Of a stretch of DNA of 64,000 nt, positions 9,967-17,648 are shown one piece after another. The stretch's first letter is position 1. Each line of letters opens with the position of its first letter. The notes under the pieces were generated by a model, which was given only the letters and a program-made list of their open reading frames with translations, was not told where the DNA came from and searched no databases. A program made the position numbers and the translations under genes. Origin of the DNA: Alphaproteobacteria bacterium (lineage in GTDB: Bacteria > Pseudomonadota > Alphaproteobacteria > UBA6615). The stretch is from the NCBI GenBank assembly GCA_028279245.1, contig JANQOE010000092.1, forward strand, positions 1-64,000, written 5' to 3'.

Positions 9967-11436
9967 ATGGCTATGCTGCAGCGCCTGGACCTACGGCTCT
10001 CGCAGTCGCTGGTAATGACGCCACAGTTGCAGCAGGCGATCAAACTGCTGCAACTCTCCAACACCGATCTTGCTGCGTATGTTGAAGGCGAGCTGGAGAG
10101 CAACCCGTTGCTCGAACGCGACGAAGGTGCGGATGACAACCCGTCCGACACCGATGACGCGGGCGATGCGCCGATTGACGCCGACACGGCGACGCTGACG
10201 CAAGCAGAGCTAATGCCCGACGAATCGAACTCGCCGCTCGATGCGAGTTACGATGAAGTCTGGGTCGACAATGCCGCGCCACGCGACAGTTTCGGTTCCG
10301 GCGACCGCATCAACGGCGAGGCCGGTGATTTCCTCGAGCAGACTGCGACGACGGCACAGACGCTGCGCGATCATCTGATCGAACAGATCGGCGTGGAGAT
10401 ACATGACGCGGCGGAACGCATGGTCGCGCTGTTTCTCGTCGAGCAATTGAATGACGCCGGTTACCTTGGCTGCACAGTCGAGCAAGCGGCTACCGATCTG
10501 GGCGCGGATGTGCCGGTTGTCGCTGGTGTGCTGGAGCGGCTGCAGACCTTCGATCCAGCAGGCGTATTTGCGCGCGACTTGGCGGAGTGTCTCGCCATTC
10601 AACTGCGCGAGAAGGACCGGCTCGATCCAGCGATGCAGGCCCTGCTCGACCATCTCGATCTGCTAGCCAAGCGTGATGTAAAATCACTGCAACGCCTATG
10701 CGGGGTCGACGACGAAGATTTGGCGGAGATGGCGGCGGAAATTCGCGCGCTAAACCCGAAACCGGCGGCGGTCTTCGACGAAGCCGTCGCGCAACCGGTG
10801 ACGCCTGATGTGCTGATGCGGCCAGACGGAAAGGGCGGTTGGATTGTCGAACTGAACGCGGCGACGTTGCCGCGGGTGCTGGTCAACCGCGACTACCATC
10901 GTCAGGTCAGCCAGCGTGGCGGCAAAGAGAAAGCCTATGTGACGGAGCAGTTGCAGTCGGCGAACTGGCTGGTCAAAGCGTTGGACCAGCGGGCAACGAC
11001 GATACTCAAGGTCGCTGCTGAAATCGTGCGTCAACAAGACGGATTCTTTCGGCGCGGCATTGCGTACTTGCGGCCGCTCGTCCTGCGTGACGTCGCTGAA
11101 GCCGTCGAGATGCACGAGAGTACCGTCAGCCGTGTGACGGCTAACAAGTACATTGCAACGCCGCGCGGGATCTACGAACTGAAGTACTTCTTCACGAGTG
11201 CGATTACGAGCACCCATGGCGATCCCCATTCCGCGGAAGCGGTGCGGTTCCGAATCAAATCGCTGATCGACGATGAAACGGCGGCGGAGGTCCTGTCGGA
11301 CGACCGCATTGTGGATATCCTGAAGAAGGACGGAATCGAGATTGCCCGCCGGACCGTCGCAAAATACCGGGAAGCCCTGCACATCCCCTCATCCGTGCAG
11401 CGCCGTCGCGACAAGCGGAACGCTTTATCCCTTTAA
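9967..11436 (+). CDS. rpoN: RNA polymerase sigma-54 factor
   Basis: Sigma-54 of 489 residues, which directs RNA polymerase to -24/-12 promoters and needs an AAA+ activator. The glutamine-rich N-terminal activator-interaction region (LSQSLVMTPQLQQAIKLLQ) is followed by an acidic linker (about residues 45-110), the core-binding domain, the DNA-binding helix-turn-helix and the C-terminal RpoN box ARRTVAKYRE. It follows lptB by 9 bases and precedes hpf and ptsN, the usual arrangement linking sigma-54 with hibernation and nitrogen-PTS genes. Confidence 0.96.
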   Translation: MAMLQRLDLRLSQSLVMTPQLQQAIKLLQLSNTDLAAYVEGELESNPLLERDEGADDNPSDTDDAGDAPIDADTATLTQAELMPDESNSPLDASYDEVWVDNAAPRDSFGSGDRINGEAGDFLEQTATTAQTLRDHLIEQIGVEIHDAAERMVALFLVEQLNDAGYLGCTVEQAATDLGADVPVVAGVLERLQTFDPAGVFARDLAECLAIQLREKDRLDPAMQALLDHLDLLAKRDVKSLQRLCGVDDEDLAEMAAEIRALNPKPAAVFDEAVAQPVTPDVLMRPDGKGGWIVELNAATLPRVLVNRDYHRQVSQRGGKEKAYVTEQLQSANWLVKALDQRATTILKVAAEIVRQQDGFFRRGIAYLRPLVLRDVAEAVEMHESTVSRVTANKYIATPRGIYELKYFFTSAITSTHGDPHSAEAVRFRIKSLIDDETAAEVLSDDRIVDILKKDGIEIARRTVAKYREALHIPSSVQRRRDKRNALSL

Positions 11437-11499
11437 ATACAAATGGATAAGGTCCGAACTGGACTAATTCTTGGTCGCTTGTGCAACACTTGTGGTGCC

Positions 11500-11528
11500 T
11501 TGACTTCAGGTTACCAGGTAACTAGGTT
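11500..11528 (+). promoter_or_regulatory. Putative hpf promoter with palindrome in the spacer
   Basis: TTGACT (11500-11505) and TAGGTT (11523-11528) are 17 bases apart, upstream of hpf. The whole spacer centre is the perfect inverted repeat GTTACC-A-GGTAAC (11510-11522), a place where a repressor would block RNA polymerase. No sigma-54 -24/-12 pair with correct spacing was found here. Confidence 0.4.
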
Positions 11529-11592
11529 CGCGCCGCTCAAGGAAACTCGCCCAGCCGATTAACAATTGCTGCCGTTCACAGGGCGGCGCAAA

Positions 11593-12183
11593 ATGGCGGG
11601 CAAACGGACAGGTATGCAGGTCTCCGTAACAGGCAAAGGAATGCAGGTCGGAGATGCGTTGCGGGAACATGTACGCAGCGCACTCACGAATGTGGTCGAA
11701 AAGTACTTCGGCAACGCGATGGACGCGGAAGTTGTGGTCTCGCGTGAAGGCGGTGACTTCAGAGTAGACGTATCTGTCCATGTCGGACGCGGTATTCAGT
11801 TGCGCGGTCACGAAACCGGTGGCGATGCACATGGCGCGTTCGATGCGGCGGCTTTGCACCTGGAGAAGCGGTTGCGGCGGCACAAGCGTCGTGTGCGCAA
11901 CCACCACAATACGAAAGAAATCGAGCTGACCGCGGCGCGAAGTTACGTCCTTGCCGAAGAAGACGACGGCAACGAGCCCGAAGGCGCGGACACCGAAAAT
12001 CCGACTGTCGTTGCTGAGAACACGGTCGACATCGAAAGGTTATCGGTGTCGCAAGCGGTAATGCGGTTGGATCTTGGGCAGCTTCCTGTGAAACTATTCC
12101 GCAACGCACGTCATGGGGGATTAAACGTTGTCTACCGTCGGCCAGATGGGCATATCGGTTGGATCGACCCCGGTTCCGACTAG
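11593..12183 (+). CDS. hpf: Ribosome hibernation promoting factor, long form
   Basis: Long-form HPF/YfiA-family protein (196 residues from ATG 11593) that binds the 30S decoding channel and joins ribosomes into 100S dimers in stationary phase. The N-terminal S30AE domain (MQVSVTGKGMQVGDALREHV) is joined by an acidic linker (EEDDGNEPEGADTENP) to the C-terminal dimerisation domain (DIERLSVSQAVMRLDLG ... RPDGHIGWIDP). An in-frame TTG at 11566 and ATG at 11614 are other possible starts. Its position between rpoN and ptsN is conserved in alphaproteobacteria. Confidence 0.92.
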   Translation: MAGKRTGMQVSVTGKGMQVGDALREHVRSALTNVVEKYFGNAMDAEVVVSREGGDFRVDVSVHVGRGIQLRGHETGGDAHGAFDAAALHLEKRLRRHKRRVRNHHNTKEIELTAARSYVLAEEDDGNEPEGADTENPTVVAENTVDIERLSVSQAVMRLDLGQLPVKLFRNARHGGLNVVYRRPDGHIGWIDPGSD

Positions 12184-12229
12184 AACCGAACAGCGGCCTG
12201 TTAGCCGCCCTGCCAACACAGGTGGACGA

Positions 12230-12691
12230 ATGGAGATCGAAGACCTGCTCAATGAAGAGGCTGTTCTTCCGAATCTCCGGTCGACGAGCAAGAAGCAAGC
12301 ACTCCAGGAACTGGCTCGCGCAGCGGCCAAAGTTACCGGGAAGGATGAGCGGGACATCTTCGACGTGCTGCAGCAGCGCGAGAAGTTGGGCACGACCGGC
12401 GTCGGCAACGGCATCGCCATTCCGCATGGCAAGCTGGACGGACTCGACCAGATGCGGGGGCTGTTCGCACGGTTGGAGCAGCCGATCGACTTCGACTCGA
12501 TTGACGAGCAACCCGTCGATTTGATTTTCCTGCTGCTGGCCCCGGACTCGGCCGGCGCCGATCACCTGAAAGCCCTGGCGCGGGTGTCACGCCAACTGCG
12601 CGACGCAACCTATTGCGACAAGTTGCGTGGCTCAGAAGACCGTGACGCGCTTTATGCGTTGCTGACGAAACCGCTGAACGGGGCGGCGTAA
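12230..12691 (+). CDS. ptsN: Nitrogen-regulatory PTS IIA protein
   Basis: EIIA-Ntr of 153 residues, the terminal phosphoacceptor of the PtsP-NPr-PtsN regulatory chain. The phosphorylated histidine is in GNGIAIPHGKLDG. ATG 12230 is chosen because AGGTGG lies just upstream and homologues begin with MEIEDLL; an upstream TTG frame adds an unlikely leader. Together with hprK at the right edge it suggests a regulatory PTS without sugar transport. Confidence 0.93.
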   Translation: MEIEDLLNEEAVLPNLRSTSKKQALQELARAAAKVTGKDERDIFDVLQQREKLGTTGVGNGIAIPHGKLDGLDQMRGLFARLEQPIDFDSIDEQPVDLIFLLLAPDSAGADHLKALARVSRQLRDATYCDKLRGSEDRDALYALLTKPLNGAA

Positions 12692-12708
12692 CCCCTCCCG
12701 ACGCGATC

Positions 12709-12930
12709 CTATTGGAGCCCGACGGGCTCCAAATCGTTCTGAATGATTGTGGCGATCGCGGCTTCCCGGGTCGGCAGTTGCGCAACTTCGTTGCCGTCGG
12801 CCGAATGAATGGCAAACACAATCGTCTCATCGACCGCTTTGGAACGAACGTAGGCGATATCGGTAATGCCGAGCATCGCGAAGTCTTGTGCAGAAATCTG
12901 CCGGAGATCGGTGTTCGGTGCTGTCGTCAT
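12709..12930 (-). CDS. DUF1150 family protein
   Basis: Small 73-residue cytoplasmic protein of the alphaproteobacterial DUF1150 family (LGITDIAYVRSKAVDE ... HSADGNEVAQL). The function is unknown. ATG 12930 is chosen over an upstream TTG. It starts 11 bases after the small heat-shock gene, so the two are almost certainly co-transcribed, which suggests a role in protein quality control. Confidence 0.85.
   Translation of the reverse strand: MTTAPNTDLRQISAQDFAMLGITDIAYVRSKAVDETIVFAIHSADGNEVAQLPTREAAIATIIQNDLEPVGLQ
12712..12732. terminator. Hairpin between convergent ptsN and DUF1150
   Basis: TTGGAGCCC-GAC-GGGCTCCAA forms a perfect 9-base-pair stem with a 3-base loop, 21 bases after the ptsN stop. 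It lies inside the last codons of the convergent DUF1150 gene, so the same bases encode that protein's C-terminus. There is no strong T-run on either side; it may be a weak bidirectional terminator or mRNA 3' stabiliser. Confidence 0.55.
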
Positions 12931-12941
12931 CTGGATGGTCC

Positions 12942-13403
12942 TCAACTCTGGTTTTGAGGTTCTAGGTCGATGGTCTTCAGGCGCTTCTCTTTAGAGCCTG
13001 GCTTTATCTCGACGGTACGGACGTTGCGCTCAGGCATTGGCCGGCGCAACTCGATGTTCAGCAGACCGTTGTCGAGCACCGCGTCTTCGACTTCGATACC
13101 TTCGGCGAGCACGAAGCTGCGCTGAAACTGCCGCGCGGCGATGCCGCGATGCAGATAGACCCGCTCCGGCTCGGTCTTTTGCTTGCCGCGGATGGTCAAC
13201 TGATTGTCCTCGATCGAAACATCCAGATCGTCCATCGCGAAACCGGCGACGGCCAAGGTGATCCGCAATCGGTCGTCGCCCAATGCTTCGATGTTGTACG
13301 GCGGATAGCCGTCAGCCGAGGCGTTGGCGACACGCTCCAGCGTCCGTTCGAACCGGTCGAACCCAAGCAGAAAGGGGCTGTTGAGGATTGATACTCGTGA
13401 CAT
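12942..13403 (-). CDS. Small heat-shock protein (Hsp20/IbpA family)
   Basis: Alpha-crystallin-domain holdase of 153 residues that binds unfolding proteins during stress. The domain begins near PPYNIEALGDDRLRITLAVAGF and includes DNQLTIRGKQ and the GLLNIEL motif; a charged C-terminal tail follows. ATG 13403 (MSRVSIL) has AGAGGAG upstream and is preferred over an in-frame start 30 bases earlier. An RpoH-type promoter lies upstream and DUF1150 follows. Confidence 0.93.
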   Translation of the reverse strand: MSRVSILNSPFLLGFDRFERTLERVANASADGYPPYNIEALGDDRLRITLAVAGFAMDDLDVSIEDNQLTIRGKQKTEPERVYLHRGIAARQFQRSFVLAEGIEVEDAVLDNGLLNIELRRPMPERNVRTVEIKPGSKEKRLKTIDLEPQNQS

Positions 13404-13514
13404 GCAAACTCCTCTCTCTAGAGCGAGCTGCAACGAAAAAGCACTGACTGCACTTTATCGGCAGGCCCTTAGCGGCACCCCGCGCGGCCCTCGATAGGCA
13501 CCGCGCTTAACTAG

Positions 13515-13543
13515 AGGTAGGGGTTCTTTAACCCGCGATCAAG
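13515..13543 (-). promoter_or_regulatory. RpoH-type heat-shock promoter for hsp20
   Basis: Read on the minus strand, CTTG (13540-13543), 18 bases, then CCTACCT (13515-13521) matches the alphaproteobacterial sigma-32 pattern CTTG-N17/18-CYTATnT with one mismatch. The gene starts about 110 bases downstream. The spacer contains a small hairpin GGGTT-CTTT-AACCC (13521-13534). Confidence 0.6.
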
Positions 13544-13579
13544 AGGGGAGACCGGGCCGCCGGAGGAGACGGGGCGGCC

Positions 13580-14506
13580 CTATAGTCCGGCGATTTGGGG
13601 ATCGCTGGCGAGAATGCCGGTTAGCTTAGCCGTCTCGAATTGGTGTAGCTGGTTGTCGCGCATGACGCGCCGGATCGCCCGGATGTAGTCGATGCCGCGC
13701 TCCGAATAGGCGAGCAGCGTTTCCGCCAATTCGGCCGGGTTGTGGCGCCCGGCTTGGCGCAGCTCCGAGCGGAGCGCCCGGAAGTCAGCATAGGCCGGGT
13801 GGGTGTTCAAGTTCAGCGCGTAGGCCTGGACGCTTTCGAGCAAGGTCTCGAACCGGCGCACCTCATAGCGGCGCCCTTCGGGCCGGTCGGCAGGGACGAT
13901 GCCGGCGCCCTTGGACCAGGTCCGCTCACCGAAGATGGCGTTGCCCTGCTTGACGAAGCGCGAGCGGCCCCAGCCGGTTTCTTCGATGGCCTGGGACAGG
14001 GTTACGGCCGGCGAAACTATGTCGACACGGCGCAACAGGGTCGGGAAATCGCCGGGTTCGACCTCATACTTGACCATCAGTTCGTTCAGCCAGCTCTCGG
14101 CGGCAGCCGGCAGTTCCTGACCGGCCTCCCGCAGCGCGAGGACCTCCAGCAGATGCTGCCGCTCGATCCGGATCTCTTCGTTCGCCAGCAGGACGAGGGG
14201 GAGCAGAATCCGCAGGAACTCCCGCTTCCGCTCCGGAATCGTGTCGATGTCAAAGTAGTTGTTCGGCATGTTCGCGAGGAACAGGCGGGGCACATCGGCC
14301 CGGCCGGCGCGGATATCGGCGATGTCGTAGTCGAGAATGGCCGCATCGCCGCCCGAGACATGGTCCGGAAGCTTGGCCAGGCTGATGACGGTGTGGCCAC
14401 GCTGGCTTTGCAGACCAGCCAATCCGTACATCGCCATGACAGAAACAAGAAGAGTGAGGAGAGAAAACGCCTCGAACCAAGTCAGGTGATGGGTCTTTCT
14501 TGTCAT
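13580..14506 (-). CDS. Membrane-anchored Bax-like N-acetylglucosaminidase
   Basis: 308-residue protein with one N-terminal transmembrane helix (AFSLLTLLVSVMAMYGLAGL) and a periplasmic glucosaminidase domain of the Bax/FlgJ lysozyme-like type. The motif SQAIEETGWGRSRF carries the presumed catalytic glutamate (about residue 176), and GNAIFGERTW and YALNLNTHPAYADFR are typical of Bax. Predicted to cleave the glycan strands of peptidoglycan. It is a paralogue of the divergently transcribed gene at 14737 (shared LPLVLxANEEI, RVDxxSPAVxL, LNxHxAYAxFR). ATG 14506 is preferred over GTG 14521. Confidence 0.82.
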   Translation of the reverse strand: MTRKTHHLTWFEAFSLLTLLVSVMAMYGLAGLQSQRGHTVISLAKLPDHVSGGDAAILDYDIADIRAGRADVPRLFLANMPNNYFDIDTIPERKREFLRILLPLVLLANEEIRIERQHLLEVLALREAGQELPAAAESWLNELMVKYEVEPGDFPTLLRRVDIVSPAVTLSQAIEETGWGRSRFVKQGNAIFGERTWSKGAGIVPADRPEGRRYEVRRFETLLESVQAYALNLNTHPAYADFRALRSELRQAGRHNPAELAETLLAYSERGIDYIRAIRRVMRDNQLHQFETAKLTGILASDPQIAGL

Positions 14507-14531
14507 CAAAAGTACTCTCACTACCCGTTTA

Positions 14532-14641
14532 CTTTGACGTGCCCCGTCGAGCGCGGAATTACTTATGATTAATTTTCGTGGTATTTCCGTCGTAACTAAA
14601 AATATTGCATGTGAAGCTTCTGACGTCCAGATACGTCAAAG
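14532..14641. promoter_or_regulatory. TGACGT repeats between divergent glucosaminidase genes
   Basis: The AT-rich intergenic region holds TGACGT-CCAGAT-ACGTCA (14621-14638), a 6-6-6 inverted repeat, plus a third copy in CTTTGACGT (14532-14540). The latter is also a perfect 9-base complement of ACGTCAAAG (14633-14641). This looks like a set of operator half-sites serving both genes. Confidence 0.4.
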
Positions 14642-14736
14642 CGATAGCCGCTCTTGTTAATCCCCTGGGTAGATCTACCACTTTCGGCATATACCCATGT
14701 TGGGAGCTACCCCGTTTGTTAGCCGTTCCTTGACCG

Positions 14737-15732
14737 ATGGCCGCAGATTGTGGCGCCAGCATGTCGGCGGAACCCTATACACGCTACGTCGCGCAGCTGC
14801 GGCGCGCCCTGGCAGACGCGCGGGCTGCCGTGGACCGGATCATCGCGACGATTCGGTCATGGCCAACCCAGCCCATTGCCATCGGCGTTCTGACGCTGGG
14901 CGTGCTGATCAGTACCATCGCCGGGCTGTTCAAGGGCATCGGCGACCACCATGGCAGGAGTTTCGTCGCAGGGACCTTCGCCGCCGACTCTGCAGCCGAG
15001 TTGGAGCAGTTGTTGGCGGTCGGGGCGTTGGACCTGGACGCCATCCGCCGGGGCGATCAGCCGGTGCCGCCGCTGTTGCTGGCCGCCCTGCCGCCGGATC
15101 TCGCGGGCGGCGCGGGTGATGAACGGCGCCACCTGTTCCTCAGCGCCGTTCTGCCCCTGGTGCTGCAGGCGAATGAAGAGATCCTGGCCGACCGCCGGCG
15201 TCTTTTACGCCTGGCGGAGAACCCGGTCCGGCCAGCCGCCACGGCCCCCGACGACTGGCTCACCGAACTCGCCGACCGGTATGGTGGCGATCCGGCCGAC
15301 CTCGAAGACTTGCTGGGCCGTGTCGACACGATCTCGCCCGCCGTGGCGTTGGCGCAGGCGGCACAGGAAAGCGGCTGGGGTGGATCGCGCTTTGCCCTGG
15401 AGGGCAACGCGCTGTTCGGCCAGCGTATCTGGCGCGCCGGCCCTGGCCTGAGCCCCTCGCGGTCCAACAGCGACCGATTCGCCGTCCGATCCTTCCCGAC
15501 GCTGTTGGATAGCGTGCGGGCCTACGCCCACAACCTGAACAGCCACCAAGCCTACGCGCCGTTTCGCCAGTACCGGGCCGAGATGCGGGCGCGCAATCGG
15601 CGCGTGGATGCCATTCGCGCTGCCGGAACTTTGGAAGCATATTCAGAAGAAGGACCGGCCTACGTCGACGCGCTTATTGCCGTCATCCGGGACAACCGGC
15701 TGACCGAACTCGACGCTGCCGAGTTGCGGTAA
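14737..15732 (+). CDS. Membrane-anchored Bax-like N-acetylglucosaminidase (paralogue)
   Basis: 331-residue homologue of the preceding divergent gene. A cytoplasmic N-terminus of about 45 residues leads to one transmembrane helix (IAIGVLTLGVLISTIAGLF) and a periplasmic glucosaminidase domain with AQAAQESGWGGSRF (catalytic Glu near residue 211), GNALFGQRIW and YAHNLNSHQAYAPFR. Expected to hydrolyse peptidoglycan glycan chains. An ATG at 14761 is an alternative start; neither has a clear ribosome site. It lies 65 bases before mreB in the same direction. Confidence 0.82.
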   Translation: MAADCGASMSAEPYTRYVAQLRRALADARAAVDRIIATIRSWPTQPIAIGVLTLGVLISTIAGLFKGIGDHHGRSFVAGTFAADSAAELEQLLAVGALDLDAIRRGDQPVPPLLLAALPPDLAGGAGDERRHLFLSAVLPLVLQANEEILADRRRLLRLAENPVRPAATAPDDWLTELADRYGGDPADLEDLLGRVDTISPAVALAQAAQESGWGGSRFALEGNALFGQRIWRAGPGLSPSRSNSDRFAVRSFPTLLDSVRAYAHNLNSHQAYAPFRQYRAEMRARNRRVDAIRAAGTLEAYSEEGPAYVDALIAVIRDNRLTELDAAELR

Positions 15733-15755
15733 ACTACACTCAATAGTCTATTAAT

Positions 15756-16820
<1,065 letters not shown>

Positions 16821-16833
16821 GACAGAGCGACGC

Positions 16834-16861
16834 AGCCTCTCCGATAAGGAGTAGGCTTTTT
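16834..16861 (+). terminator. Rho-independent terminator after mreB
   Basis: AGCCTCTCC (16834-16842), a GATAA loop, then GGAG-T-AGGCT (one bulged T) and a five-T run ending at 16861. It is 14 bases past the mreB stop, so mreB transcription is expected to end here. Confidence 0.7.
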
Positions 16862-16909
16862 GGGACATTCGGTGCCGACTCGATTGGAGCATATGCTGCG
16901 CTTCGATCG

Positions 16910-17161
16910 ATGGAGCCGCCGATGGTCAGAGCGCCAAACAAGCTACGTTCAATTGAAAGCATCGAAGCCCAGTTCGCCGAACTGGATCAGCGCATAACCG
17001 AGTCAGCGGACGTCGAATCGCCGGGGACCGATGCGCAAGGCCCGCGCGACACATCCCGTTTCGACGCGAAGAAACGGCTGACAACGCCGGCGGATGACCA
17101 GAAGACGCCGTTCTTGCGTCTCGCCGTCAACGACCAGGCTTCCGGGGACCGCACGGCTTAG
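16910..17161 (+). CDS. Hypothetical protein, 83 residues
   Basis: Not recognised. A small hydrophilic protein, charged and probably disordered (IEAQFAELDQRITESADVESPG), without signal peptide or membrane segment. Third codon positions are GC-biased like the neighbours, the main support for it being coding. There is no clear ribosome site; an internal ATG at 16922 is another possible start. It sits between the mreB terminator and the bactofilin gene. Confidence 0.4.
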   Translation: MEPPMVRAPNKLRSIESIEAQFAELDQRITESADVESPGTDAQGPRDTSRFDAKKRLTTPADDQKTPFLRLAVNDQASGDRTA

Positions 17162-17221
17162 CGCAGCCGCTAATGCCGCTAGGTTCTTCCTGGCGGCACC
17201 CAATTGTGCCATCCTTGGCCC

Positions 17222-17596
17222 ATGGGCCCATCGATATTCCCTGCCGCCACTTTCGTTTCCGGGGAGCTTTATTCACCTGGCGACGTCGAGATCCGCGGGC
17301 GGGCCGAAGCCGACATTGAGTGCAGGTTCCTCCGGGTGACGCGCCGTGCCCATGTGACGGGGCGCATTGTCGCCGACCGGGTGCGGGTGGAAGGTCAATT
17401 TGCCGGTGAGATCCAGGCCGTCAGCGTCGAACTCGCGGCGACCGCCCGGACCTCCGGTGAGATCTGGTACGGGAGCCTGCAGATCGAGCCGGGCGCGTCG
17501 ACGGAGGCGTTCTGCGGGGTGATGCGTGAAGGCTGGCAAACCCAAAAAGGCTCACGTCGCCCCCAGGAACGCGGGGAAATCAGCCAGATCGCCTGA
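17222..17596 (+). CDS. Bactofilin / polymer-forming cytoskeletal protein
   Basis: 124-residue bactofilin (DUF583): a right-handed beta-helix that polymerises into membrane-associated filaments and scaffolds wall enzymes. The repeat pattern is clear, for example VSGELYSPGDVEIRGRAEAD, VTGRIVADRVRVEG and FAGEIQAVSVEL, followed by a basic, probably disordered tail. ATG 17222 is used; an in-frame TTG at 17204 is possible. Its place near mreB and two glucosaminidases fits a role in local peptidoglycan remodelling. Confidence 0.85.
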   Translation: MGPSIFPAATFVSGELYSPGDVEIRGRAEADIECRFLRVTRRAHVTGRIVADRVRVEGQFAGEIQAVSVELAATARTSGEIWYGSLQIEPGASTEAFCGVMREGWQTQKGSRRPQERGEISQIA

Positions 17597-17611
17597 TCAC
17601 GTCAGGATGAG

Positions 17612-17648
17612 TTGCCTTGCCAATAATTTAGGTTACAAACTATTGGCA
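17612..17648 (+). promoter_or_regulatory. Putative boxC promoter and operator (leaderless start)
   Basis: TTGCCT (17612-17617) and TACAAA (17634-17639), 16 bases apart, would place the transcription start at or next to the boxC ATG (17648). A perfect 8-base inverted repeat, TGCCAATA (17618-17625) and TATTGGCA (17641-17648), spans the spacer and start site. No Shine-Dalgarno sequence precedes the ATG, so a leaderless mRNA under repressor control is plausible. Confidence 0.45.

Noticed and set aside
11461-11500. Sigma-54 promoter upstream of hpf
   Set aside because: GG and GC dinucleotides are present but not with the required 10-base spacing.
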